Below, in pieces: positions 11,160-22,338 of a stretch of DNA of 28,255 nucleotides. Position numbers and translations under genes: made by a program. Source of the DNA: Xylaria sp. FL1777 (lineage: Eukaryota; Ascomycota; Sordariomycetes; Xylariales; Xylariaceae); NCBI GenBank assembly GCA_022578965.1, contig MU400880.1:1-28255 (forward strand). The letters run 5' to 3'. Under the pieces are notes generated by a model. That model made no database searches and was not told the DNA's origin. It saw only the letters and a program-made list of their open reading frames with translations. Positions within the stretch are counted from its first letter, which is position 1; each line of letters begins with the position of its first letter.

Positions 11160-12580
11160 AAAAAATAACCTTTTTAATTTTTTGCTAGTTAGTTTTGCTA
11201 ATTAGTATTACTTATAATTAATATTTTTTTTAACTTTATAAAAGCTAATTTATTTATATAGTAGCTTTTTGTTGTTAAACTTATTTATTAAAAGCATAAT
11301 ATTATAAAAAAAAACAAAAAAGCCTTTTTTAAGTAATTACTTAATTTTATAAGCGTTTTTTTAAGATTTAGCTTTTGCAGCTAATTTTTTTTTTTTAGTT
11401 ATAATTGCTTTAACTTTTATAACATTTTAGTTATAGCGTTTTAGCTGCTTAACTTTAGCTTTAATAAAATCTTTATAAAAAGCAATATTTTGCTACTTAA
11501 TTACTTTTTATGTTAATATTACATTTTTTATTAGTAGAATTAGCATTTTTTTATATATTAGCTTATATAAGCTATAGCTATAGTAGCACATAAAAGTATA
11601 ATTTGCTTATATTATTAAGTTTAAGTATTTTAGCTAATTTTTTCTAGTTTTATTTATTACTTATATAAAGCTTTTTTTTATTAGCTTGTAGCCTTTTTTA
11701 ATAAAGCCTTAAGCTTAAAAATAATAAGCTAAACTATAGTTTATTTTATAACTTAAAATATTTACTGCGTTTTTTATTTTTTTTTTAAATTTAAAGCTAT
11801 TATTATACTTAATTTTTATAAGAACTTTATGCTAAAACACGATTTTTTTTTTAATAAATTTAAGTATTCTTAAAAAATTTACGTGTTTTAAAGGTTTAAC
11901 TTTTAAGTAAATTATTATTTTATATTTTGCTTCTATAATAGCTTTAAATTTATTGCTTAATAACATAGTTTATATATTTATAACTTAAGAAACCAAAAAA
12001 TCTAAAAAATAATTAAAACAGTGTTTTTTAGTTTTTTTGCTATTTGTAGATTTTTAGCAATTAAAGCAACTAGCAATTATAACATAAACATTTTAATAAA
12101 AGCTTTTCTAGTAATATCTTTAAATTATTTGTTAAGTTATAAATATTTAGCTTTTATAAGTTATTTTTTTATAGTTTTTTTTAATAAAAGCTTTTTAAGT
12201 TTTCTTATTATTAATAACCTTTTTTAGCATTTTTTTAAACTTTGTTTTTTTTTAAAAAATAAACTTATTAACAAAAAATTTAAAGGTTTTTTTTTTAAAG
12301 TAACTCTACTTTTTTTTTGTTGTAAGTTTTTTTAAAACTTACTTAAAAACAAAATACTTAGCAATCTGCTTGCTTTTTTTGCTTTAATTTTTTTTTAAGT
12401 ATAGCAAAGGTTTTATTCTTTAGTATATTAAGCTTTTAACTAGTTAATTGCTTAATTCCTTATACGCAATAATAATAACTATTATATATAATTAAAAATT
12501 AATAAAATCTTTTATATTTTTTTTTTAATAATTATTTAATTTATTTAATAGCTTAAAAGGTTTCTTAGAAAGCTTATTAG
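11160..12580 (-). other. Integrase domain remnant within pol
   Basis: The linker reads HIATNKLSKKPFKLLN (12543-12590). The N-terminal zinc-binding HHCC region survives as two Tyr replacing His near 12155-12173 and a C-x2-C (codons at 12066-12068 and 12057-12059). The catalytic core keeps the right spacing for D,D,E, although the residues are now Asn (11976-11978), Asn (11802-11804) and Lys (11697-11699): 58 and 35 codons apart. The sequence around the Glu position, AQGFIKKGYK with a stop inside, matches the ANG.vERGH motif. A C-terminal basic segment ends near 11160. Confidence 0.8.
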
Positions 12581-12599
12581 TAGCTATATGTTTTTTTTT

Positions 12600-13065
12600 T
12601 AGCACATAATAAAATATAAAATTAAAAGTTTTTATATATGCTATTTATTTTGTTAATTAAGCATTTAATAATGCTAAAAATATATTATTTAGTTATACTA
12701 TAAAAACTTTTGTATTAATTTTTAAATAAAATATAATCTTATAAAAATAGTTTTGTAACTTTTAAAAAGTTTTAACAATAGTAAGCTTTTTTAGCTTTAT
12801 AGCATTATATTTTTTTTTAGGGCTTTTTTATGTTTTAAACTTATATTTTGCTAGTTTAATAGCTTTATTAACTTTTTAGCATAAAATAGCGCTTTAACTA
12901 GTTTTAAAAGCATTTACCTTTAGTTAAATAGGTTTTCTTATATAATCAAAAGTAATAAAAATAAAAGCTATTATAATAGCTTTTTAAAGCTTTTTTATAG
13001 CTTTTTTTTGCGGTTCCTTAAAGCAAAACGGCTTATTTTTCCGTAATAAAACTATTAATAGTTTT
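12600..13065 (-). other. RNase H domain remnant within pol
   Basis: The frame reads KYAIIAKLLIVLLRKNKPF at the join, LKVNAFK around 12912, where the first catalytic Asp of the LAVDAS-type motif is Asn (12912-12914), and SPKKKYNAIKLKKL (12783-12824), corresponding to the W..aE.kYda.krE segment typical of gypsy RNase H. It closes with IAYIKTFNFIFYYV (12603-12644), just before integrase. Confidence 0.8.
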
Positions 13066-13079
13066 GCAATTATAGCATA

Positions 13080-13742
13080 TTTTTATATTTATATTTAATA
13101 ATATACTGTTATTTTTAAAAAAAACCGTACTTCTGTAATATTTTTGCAAGTTTTTTACTTAAAAATTTTTACTACTTTTGCTTTTATTAAGCTTTTGCTA
13201 TTAGTACTACATATATAACTAATTATTTTAGTTGTTTGTTTTGCTTATTTACTTTTAAGTATGCTAATTATAATTTTAGCTAGCTTAAAATTAAGCAGTA
13301 TAGCATTAAAATTCTTAAAATGCTTTAATATAAACTACTTAATTTTTAAAGTAATTTTATAATTATTATACCTAGTAATAGGTTTTTTAACTATTATATT
13401 ATTAAAAAAAGGTTTGCACTTTATTAGTAATATGTTATATAAAACTTTTAATAGTACTTTTAGAAATTAAGCTACTAAATTTATTGCTTTTTATAAAAAA
13501 GTAATTATTTAAAAAAAGCTTATTAATATAAAAAAAGCGGTTATTGCTTAGCTAAAAATAAAAAGTAGTATTTAATTATATTTTAAAAATAAATTAACTA
13601 TAAAAATTACTTTATATATTGCAAACTTTTTAAAGAACTTATTATAGCTCTAAGGAAAATTAGCATTATGTATAATAATTATGTTTATTTTTATAGCTAA
13701 ATTAATTAATTAAACTTTTTTACTTTTTTTTTGCACTAAAAA
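13080..13742 (-). other. Reverse transcriptase domain remnant within pol
   Basis: The minus-strand frame gives FLVQKKSKKVQLI (13704-13742), then VNLFLKYNQ around 13596, where the family's first catalytic Asp is Asn (codon at 13593-13595). Next comes PFFNNIIVKK (13383-13412), matching the fungal gypsy FFDDIIVKGP-type catalytic box with both Asp codons now AAT (13398-13403). The thumb/connection motif with NITEVRFFL ends the domain. These are canonical Ty3/gypsy landmarks, and the enzyme is inactivated. Confidence 0.8.
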
Positions 13743-16621
13743 CTAAGCGTTGTAATATAAACTATAAGCTTTTTTAAAAACGCTATGCTTAAGTTAGGTT
13801 TTTAAAACCTCTATAGTAATATTTTTTAAAGGTTTAAAAATTAAAATGCTGCAAACTTGTTATGCTTTATAAAAAACTGTTTTAATTTTATAAAAAGGAA
13901 AGATTTTATTATATATTTTTTTTATTTTAAAAAAGTCCTAAAAAAGTGCTATTTTTTTGCAATATTATATTTTGGTTAATAATGCTGCTTTTTACTAAGT
14001 AAAATCGGTTGCACAAAGCTTTTCTAAAAAAATAGCTAGTTATTTAATAATTAGTTAAGTGCTTTTAAAAGTAATACTAAAACGTAAATATATGTTTTAA
14101 TAAATGCTATTTTGTTAAAATAACGTAAGATTTTTTAAGTAATAGCTTGTTTTTTTTAAAGCTTGCTTTTTTTACTTATAAAATTTAAGTAAAACAGTGC
14201 TATTAAATAGCATGTTATTTTTAAAATAAATCTTTTTATTTTTTGTTTTATATATTATATTTAAAATTATTGTTTTATTTCTTATTAATTTATTAGTTTT
14301 TAGAGCTTAAAAAGTTAATAGTACTTAAGTTAAAGTTATAATTAAGTTATATTTGCTTTTTAATTTATATATAAAATTTTTAGTCTTTATAATTGTTAAT
14401 CTTTTAGTATTTTTTTGCTTTAATGTTTTTTTTATTGCAACTAAAAGTATTTTAAGTAGTTAATTATTATTAAAAACAGCGCGGACTTTTTTATTGTTCT
14501 GTATTTTTAGATTTTTAAAAAGTTCAATATTTTATATAAAAAAAATTAAAAAAGCTATTAACGTTATATTATTATATAAGTTTTGATTTTTTTAAAAGTT
14601 TGCACTTGTATACTTTTTTAAACTATGTTTTTCTAATTTTTTTTTTGCTTTTTTTTGCTAATCGTTAGATTTTTTATTTAAAGTTTAGTATTTTTGTGCT
14701 TTTTATAGCTTATTTGCTAAGCTAGTGGTTTAGCAAATATATATTAGTTTTTTAGTTGCTAATGTTTTTAAGCTTTTAAACTTAGTTCTTTAATATAGTT
14801 TATTACTAGTATAATAATTTAGCTTGTTTTAAGTATTATATTAGCTATTATATAAAAGCTCTAAAAATATAAACTTATTTAAAACTTTATAATAAAGTTT
14901 ATTTTTAACAATAAAAGGTAAATAGTTTGTTTTTTGCTAACTATATATAGCAGAAAAAGCAGCAACTTTTTACTTATTTAAATAGTAGTTTTTAAGCATT
15001 TTATACATTTAACTAGATTATTAGTTTAGTTAAATTCTTTTTAAGTTATATTTATATTTTTAGTAGTAAAGCTATTTTTATTAATAAATAAATTTATAAT
15101 AATATTAAACTGCGCTTTAGAATTAATAATTTTAGTAATATTTTTTTTATAGATTTTGTTTTTTATTTTTATAGTAAGCTTTAAGCAAAGCTATATATAT
15201 TTTTTTAGCTTTATAACGCTTAAAAATATAACTAAAATACTTTGTAATTTTAGCAGTAAAGCTAACATAAAGCATAAATTTAAAAAGCTTAAGTATTTTT
15301 AGTTAAAATAATCTGTTAAGCTTAAGTTTTCTTTATTATAAAATTTATACTTTAATGTTTTTTTAGATAAGTTTAAACTATTGCTGCTAATATAATTGTT
15401 ATACTTTTTATAAATTCTTATTTTAAAAAGGTTAAAAGTTTAATTAACGCTTTTTAAAACTATTAATGCTAGTTGCGTTAGCTTTTTAGGCTTTTTTTTT
15501 TTTTTTAGTACTACTAGCGTAAAATTAACATAAAGCCAAAGTTTAGTTAAAAATACTACTTTTTTTAAAAGCAGCATAAGTATAACAATTAGTAACTTTT
15601 GCTTTTTTAGGTTATTTTTGAATAATAAATATATAATATTACATTAGTTTAAAATCTTAAAAAGCATTTTATTAAACTTTAGTTTGTTTTTTAACGTTTA
15701 AAAATCTAAAGCAATATAAGCAAAAAACAATATTACTTAATTATTTTATTGGTTTTAATCGCAAAAAACCTTTATTATTTTATAGCGTTACTTATTTAAA
15801 AAAGCAGCTATAAAACTAAATTAAGGCATATAAGTATATATAATAAAACTGTTATATTTTATTTTTTTATTTATTTATACTACTAAATAGTTTAATAAAA
15901 AGCTAGTTTTATAAGTATTACTTAGTAATTTATGCTTATTAGGCTAACTAGCTAATTATAATATTAGCTAAAAACTTTTTTATGCTTTTTTAACTACTAG
16001 CTGTTAAAATTTTATGTTATTTTTTAAAAAGTTTACGTTTTTATAAAAAAAAGCATTTTTTATGTTTATTTAAGTTAAAATTTCTTGCAATAAAGTTTTT
16101 AGTTAAGCTTTATATCTTAACTTATTGCTTTTTTTCTTTAGAATAAGTTATAGCATATTTAATTTAATTTGCTAACTTAAACTTTTGCTAAAGTTATTTA
16201 AAAGTAGTAGTATTATTTTTAATATTAGCTTAAGCATTTCTGCTGCTTTAAAATATAACTTAGCTTTTGTTTAAACAATTGTTTAAATAAAAACATTAAA
16301 GTACTTTAAAACTTCTAGTATAAAGTTTTTAAAAGTAACATTTGTTTTTTTGTTTAAAAAGTTTTTAAACTTTTTAGTTTATATCTTTTTAAATTCTAAG
16401 CTTTTTTTTATAAGTTTTGCTTTTTGGATTTTTTAGGGCTTTTAATAATTAAAACTTTTTAGTTTTAATAAAATACTTTGTTTATAAAAATTATTGTTTA
16501 TTTATATATTTTTAGTATTAAGCTAAGTAAAAAACTTATTATTATTTAAATAAATTTCTTTAATTGTTTAACTTATAAAAGGCTTTTTTTTTTGTTTTTT
16601 AGGTTTTTTTTTACTTTTTGT

Positions 16622-18061
16622 TTAGTAAAAAGCAGCTTTTTTAATTAAAAGCTTATAATAATTAACTTAAAATATATTTATGCTGATTTTTTTGCTTAAT
16701 ATATAGCTTTATAAAACTTTAGTGCTGTTTATGTTATAAGAAGTGCTTTATGTAAAGTTTTAATTGGTTGTAATAAAGCTATTATTTAGCTTGCTGTTTA
16801 TTAAGTTGTTTTTTTTAATATTGCAAGCTTTTGCTAGTTTTATTTTATAAAGCATATTAGTTTAATTATTAGTTTTTTTATTTAAAAATTAGTTTAGCTG
16901 CTTGTTATTTAGCTAGTAAAGTTTTTTTTTTTTTTAACTCTTTTGTTTGCTTTTTATTTTAGCATTTAGATCTTTATTATTTAAAATAAAGTTTTTTTTT
17001 TATAGTTAATAATAAGCCTTTTGCTTAAGCAGTTTATTATTACTTAAAACAAAGTTATATATTTACTTTATTGTAGCATTAAGAATTCTTTTTTTATTTT
17101 TGTTAATTTTTATAACTTTAAAGAAAACTTTTATATATTTAAAGCTTGCAGAAAATTTTAGCTTTTTTAAGCACTATTTAAAGTTTTAATATATAATGTT
17201 TTCCTTTTTTAATTTGTAGGTAAAGCTGCATTTATAGATGTAATAATTGTTTATGTTATATTTTTAACAAATAGTTCTTTTTGCTAAATAAAGATTGTTT
17301 AATTTTACTTGTTATAAAAAATTAAACGATTATTCGCTTTATTTTTGTTTTTTAAAGTTATATTTACTTCTTTGTAAATATTTAGAAGTTATAGCGTTAA
17401 TGCTAAACATTTGCTTTTTTAATAGGTTTATGTTAATTTTGTAATACTGTAATGCTTATAGTTTTTAATTAACTAGCTAAACATACTAATTTTGCAGTTT
17501 TTTTAGCATTTTTTTTAGTTCTTTTTTTATAATTGCTGCATTTTTTTGTTTTAATTCTAACTGCTATATTTGCTTAGTAATATTATTTATGTTTTAGTTA
17601 TAAACAAAGTATTAAGCTAATTTTATTTGCTGTTTTTTAATAATAACTGTTTTAGCAGCTAGTATAATTATATTAATAGCTAGCTTAGTAGCATTAATAG
17701 TAGTATATAAGGGCTTATTAAGATTATAATTATATAAATAATTAACTTTTTTTTATGCTTTATGTGCTTTTTTTGTTTTTTTAAAATAAAGATTTAGCTT
17801 GGACTTTTTATTAATTTAGTTGTTTAATATTTTATAAAGGTTTTTATAAAACATTTTGTTTAAGTTATTATATAACTTTTTGGAGAACTTTATTATTTTA
17901 TTAATAGTATTCTGATTTAGCTTTTTAAGCAAACCTTAAGTAAATTAAAAATTAAAGTAGTAATTTTTTTAGGCTTTAATATTTTTAATATATACTTAAT
18001 GCTAAAAGAAGTAAGTTTTAAAATTAATAAAGTGTATAGCTTTTAAGCAAGCTTTAAAATT
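16622..18061 (-). pseudogene. Gag-like relic upstream of pol
   Basis: A second minus-strand frame, different from pol, is readable with blocks of 20 codons free of stops (16802-16861, 17102-17161, 17342-17401, 17642-17701, 17822-17881). The translation is rich in Lys, Asn, Gln and Leu, with a helical or coiled-coil stretch near 17460-17580 (ELKKMLKKLQ, QLELKQKNAAIIKK). Its position between the 5' LTR and pol, its composition and the separate frame fit a gag structural protein. No zinc knuckle is visible in this frame. Identification as gag rests on position; the sequence itself is not diagnostic. Confidence 0.4.
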
Positions 18062-18600
18062 TTATAATATAGCAATAGCAAATTTATTTTGCTTAAAGTT
18101 TTAAAGCTTGAATTTTTACTTAAGCAGTTTATAAGCTTTAGTTTATAACGGATAATTTTTTAGTATTATTTTTACTATTTTTTTTGTTTAAGAAGTATTA
18201 CAATAAATAGAAATTTGTTTAATTTTGTTAATGTTTTTAAAACGTTTTGTATAAAAAAAAGCATTTAGATTGTTTAGCTATTTGCTTACTTTTAACTTAT
18301 TAAACAACAAATGTTAGTTTAACCTTAAATTAAAAAGTATAAATAACAGCTTAATTTTAGCATTATGCTTATTATTAAAATAGCTTAAGCTAAATAGGGT
18401 TGCTTTAATACCTTTTAAAAACAATAAGCTAGTTATTTTTATTTTTTTTGTTTATAAGTAGTTTTAATATTTTTTATATATTAAAATAAAAAGATTTAAC
18501 AATTTTTTATAGCTAGATTACTTAATTAAGCTATAGTTTTTAAACTTTTAAGCTATATAATAAATCGGAGTAAAGTTTATATAAAAGTAATAAAAAAAAT

Positions 18601-18646
18601 AAGCTGCAAAAAATAATAAGGGTAAGCTGCAAAAGATAATAAAAGT
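18601..18646. repeat. Tandem duplication, 2 x 23 bp
   Basis: Units 18601-18623 and 18624-18646 both begin AAGCTGCAAAA and differ at three positions, all A/G transitions. It lies between the Lys-rich relic and the gag-like relic. Confidence 0.7.
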
Positions 18647-18689
18647 AAACTAGGTAAAAATATAGGTTTGAAAAAAAAGGAGGTATAAA

Positions 18690-19425
18690 GTGCTAAAAGT
18701 TTTTGGGTATTTTAAGTATTTAGGTTTTTTTGTGCTGTTTTTTTGGACTTTTTTTTTAAAAAACCTGATAATCTTTTTTTTTTGCGTTTATAAAAACTGC
18801 TAGCTTGTTTTTTATAGCTTTTTAAGTTTTCTTTTAAATGCTTTTATATTTTTGTTTTTTGTGCGCTTTTATTTTTTTGTGTGCTTTATAGCATTTAGTT
18901 TTTTTGTTTTTTGGTTTAACTTGCTTTACTTTGCATAAGTTTTATTAAGTAAGCTTTATTTTTTTATAGCTTTTTATTTATAAAAATAGCATGCTTTTTT
19001 CTTTTTTTTAAGGCCTTTTTATTTAACAATAAGTGCTATAAAAAAGCAATAGCTGCGTTTTGTATAGAGTTTTTAAGCAATAGCTAGCTTATACTTAAAA
19101 GACTTTGCTTTTTATTTTTTAATAAAAAACTATATTAGCTTAAAAAACAAAGTATATTTTTAATTATTAATAGCTTTATATATTAACGCGTAAACCTGGA
19201 CTTATTTAATATAAATAGGCATTAAATTTGCTTGCATTATAGCTTTTTAAGGTTTTAGCAACTTTTATTTTTTTTTGGGCTTGTTTTTTGTTTTTTTTTG
19301 CTTATACGAGGGCAATTGTGCTTTTTTTTTTGTAAAGCACTAGCTTTTTAGCAAAAATTTCTTTTTTTTAGCCCTTTAAGGGTTTTTAACGAATAGTTTT
19401 TTAGCTGCGCTATTTTAAAGATTAT
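18690..19425 (-). pseudogene. Lys-rich coding relic near the 5' LTR
   Basis: On the minus strand, one frame from about 19425 to 18690 reads with occasional TAA/TAG. Segments include EIFAKKLVLYKKKSTIALV and IKVAKTLKSYNASKFNAYLY (about 19225-19370) and a very basic downstream part with a repeated HKK pattern (KAHKKIKAHKKQ near 18850-18887). Possibly this is the first ORF of the retroelement (5' part of gag) or a remnant of an unrelated insertion. No family motif was recognised. It is slightly richer in G than the flanking DNA. Confidence 0.35.
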
Positions 19426-19779
19426 GCTAGCATTTTAACATTTGATTGTTGTTTTGCTAAAAAAAATAAAAGCGCTTTGCAAACTAAACTAAAAAAGACA
19501 GTTTAACATTTTTATACGTTTGTTTTAAGCTTTAATAATTAAAAGCTGCTAGCTTAAACGTTTGTTGCTAATTATAACTAAACTGCTTGTATTAAGCAAG
19601 CCTTGCTTATTGCTAGCTAAAGCAGCTAAATATAATATATTGTGTTTTGCTTATAAAAATTGTAGCAATTAATAAATAAATAAATTAAACATATAGGTTA
19701 GCAATAATGAATTGCTTGTTTGTTAGTTTTGTAGTATTATTTATAGTAAGTAAAAGATCGGCTTTACTAAGAATACTAA
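19426..19779 (-). other. Presumed 5' leader of the LTR element
   Basis: This lies between the 5' LTR and the first readable relic. Directly next to the LTR on the minus strand is TTAGTATTCTTAGTAAAGCC. I could not match it to the 3' end of a particular tRNA, so no primer binding site is called; mutation may have erased it. Confidence 0.3.
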
Positions 19780-20083
19780 TAAAATAAAGCAGTATAATTA
19801 CGCAAGATTTACTATATTACTTTAATTGCAAGAAAATAAGTTATAACTTATATATTTAAGCAATTAGGCCATATATAAATTAAGGAATTAAACAATTAAT
19901 TAAAGGGCTATTTAACAATATAAAAAAAGCAACCGTAGCTAATTTCTATCTTATTATGCGTTATTGTTAAATTTATACTTTAAAATCTAGCGCAATACTT
20001 ATACTCTTATTCCTACTATATAACTTAGCTTAAACTTACTCTAACTAGCTAGTTAGCTCATTTAGCTATTTTACTTTACTTTA
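19780..20083 (-). repeat. 5' LTR of the giant gypsy element
   Basis: Partner of 5103-5406, same length and orientation, ungapped, 40 transition differences. This copy is the more heavily mutated of the two: it shows A/T at 26 of the differing sites. A near-repeat of its first bases (AATACTACTATAAATTAAAGCAGTATA, split here as AATACTACTATAAATT + AAAGCAGTATA) follows at about 20083-20109, resembling the bases around 19772-19795. It may be a fragment of another copy that marked the insertion site. Confidence 0.75.
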
Positions 20084-20087
20084 ATAC
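20084..20087. other. Target site duplication, right copy (ATAC)
   Basis: Matches 5099-5102 at the opposite outer edge of the LTR element. Confidence 0.5.
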
Positions 20088-22338
20088 TACTATAAATTAA
20101 AGCAGTATAAAAACTTATAATAGCTAATTAATTAAATATAATAAAAATATTTTATATAAAGTTTTTGTTATTTTTTATATTAATTATAAAAGCATTATTA
20201 ATATGCTTTAAAGCTAAATTAATAGTTTTTTATTTGCTTTTAGCTATAGTATACCAAATAAAGCTTAACTATAGTATTTTTATTACAAGTTTTAGTTTTA
20301 TAACATTAAAATAAAATAACTAAGCAAAATATAACATTTTTAGTTTATAATTACTAAACTTTCCTTTATAAAAAAAAATAAAAAAATAAGAAATAATTTA
20401 ATATAACACTTTATAGTTGCTAAGCTAAACTACTATAATTATTATAAGTAAATATTTTATAATACTTATGTATTAACAATAGCTTTAAAACTTAATATTA
20501 ATTAATTTGCTTTTGTTTTAAGTATATTTTTTTGTTTAACTTGCATATTTTAACCATTAAAACTATAAAGCTACAATTTTTTACTTAAGTAATATAAAAT
20601 TTATACCTTTTAATATTGTTTAAATATAGTTTGGTTAAACTTTATTAAAAAATAATATATTAAATTTAACTAAGTTATAAATTAAAAATGCTAAAATATA
20701 AGCATAAAACCTATTATGTAGCAATAATAAAGCTTAATAGTATTAAACTTTATTTTTTTTAATATGCTACTTGTAGCTAAAAAATTATACGTTATATTTT
20801 ACAAAAAAATCTTAAAAAGTCCAAAAAATTAGTTAAATAAAATTTAACGCAATATAAAAAAAAGCTAGTATAAAAAGCATTTATTGTTTATAGTTATATA
20901 TATTGCTTGCTTTTATTTAAACAGTTGCTATAGCCTAAATAAAAAATGTAGTTTTTTAATTTTTATATACTATTGTAAATCATTTATTATAGTTTTAATA
21001 ATTTAAAATAATACAAAATAAAGTATTGTAAACTTAATATACTTTAGATATTTTTTTTTTGTTTTTATAAATAACGGAAGTTTATAAAATATAGCTAACG
21101 TTATTTTGCAGTTATATAATATTTAAAAATAAAGCAAACTTTTTTAAATATAATAATTTAAATAAAAAACGAACAATATAAACTAATAAATAATTAGTTG
21201 TTTTATTTATATAAGCTAAAGTTAGCATTAAATAAAAAAAAAACCATTTTTTTTTAAAAAAAATAGTAATATGCTATTATAACTGCATAAATAAGCTCAG
21301 CATATTTAAACTAGCAACTATAAAATAATTAGTTAAATTTTGCATAATATTTTTATAACTTATGTTAAAATTTTAAATATTATTTTTAAAATTAAAATTG
21401 TTATATATAAATATAACACTTAAGTTATAAGCAATACGCTTTAAGTTAAGCTATATATTTATTAATTTAAGTATTAAAACATTAGCTAACTAGCTACTAT
21501 GTATACAACTTTATTTAGCTATTTTATTTAGCTATTTTAAAACAAACTTATAGCTAATATATATCCTAAATTAAGCAAAAGTATTAATTATTTAAGTTTA
21601 TGTTTTACTACTATAAAAATAAATGCTAATAAATTGCTATAAAAAATTACTTGTTAAAAGTATATATACATTTAATAATAAAGCTATAATTATATATGCT
21701 TTAGCAATATAAAAAAATAGCATGTTAACTTTAGTTATGTTATAAAATTTACGCTTAATTTGCTAATTTGTAAAAATACTTAAAAAAAAGGCAGCAAAAC
21801 ATAAAAATGCGTTTTAAATTTAAAACTAAAAAAAACAAAGTAACTTTTTAATCTATTGCGTATTATAAACATTTTTAACTTAGCAAAGCTTTTTACTAAA
21901 AGCTTTAAATGCCTTAAAATTAAATTTAATAAAAGCTAATTATTTAAATAAAATAAAAAGCTTGTTTTAAAATGCAAAAATGTTAGCAATATTATAACCT
22001 GTATTATTTTCTTTAAATTTTATTTAAATACTAGCTTTTTAAAAACGCTATTAAACTTTAAAATCTTTTAATATATTAACTATTTTGCATATTTGTAGGC
22101 CTAACTAATTACTAGTTGCAATTTGCAATAAAAGCTATCTTTTTAAAAACTAACAAAAATTGTAGCTTTAATTACAATTATAATGCTAGTACTTTTATAT
22201 ATTTATTGCAATTTATTGCTAGCATACAAAATTAGATTTTTTGTTTAAGTTATTGCTTTTATAATTAAAATTATTTTTAAAGTTAAAAGCAATAAAAATA
22301 GTATTAAAAAAGTTAGTTAATTTAAATATAAGAAGTAA
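20088..22338. other. AT-rich, gene-free stretch
   Basis: Apart from the LTR-like fragment at about 20083-20109, no coding relic, inverted repeat or RNA gene could be supported. TAA and TAG are dense in all frames. Confidence 0.45.

Larger units (their letters stand above)
11103..15890 (-). pseudogene. pol: Ty3/gypsy pol polyprotein relic (RT-RNase H-integrase)
   Basis: A single minus-strand frame, with codons aligned to plus positions divisible by three, runs about 1,590 codons with no frameshift. Stops are scattered TAA/TAG. Domain order follows Ty3/gypsy: an N-terminal Cys-containing segment (CLYCF at 15708-15722, NCYTY near 15576-15590), a long helical/Gln-rich region, reverse transcriptase, RNase H, then integrase after it. 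The RT-to-RNase H join keeps family landmarks such as NITEVRFFLK and IAKLLIVLLRKNKPFC (13023-13136). Integrase comes after RNase H, as in Metaviridae and unlike Ty1/copia. Acidic catalytic residues are Asn or Lys throughout, explained by G-to-A change. A separate aspartic protease motif was not found, probably because it is short and mutated. The open run on the opposite strand at 12021-12227 is antisense to integrase. Confidence 0.85.
5103..20083 (-). mobile_element. Giant Ty3/gypsy LTR retrotransposon relic, about 15 kb, RIP-inactivated
   Basis: The element is defined by two 304-bp direct repeats at its ends (LTRs) and by ATAC at 5099-5102 and 20084-20087, which becomes ATACT if the first T is not counted as LTR. 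LTR ends are TA...TA, consistent with TG...CA after G-to-A and C-to-T change. Sense is minus: pol reads from 15.9 to 11.1 kb, and a purine-rich tract (AATAAAAAAAGA on the minus strand) abuts the 3' LTR. Order: 5' LTR, Lys-rich relic, gag-like relic, pol, poorly readable region, second large ORF relic, PPT, 3' LTR. Typical fungal gypsy elements are 5-8 kb, so it is about twice the usual length. The extra length could be an accessory ORF or nested insertions; the shared LTR pair and common orientation favour one unit but do not prove it. Confidence 0.65.

Noticed and set aside
12021..12227. Open run of 68 codons on the plus strand
   Set aside because: Lies exactly opposite the integrase zinc-binding part of the pol relic; an AT-rich shadow, not a gene.
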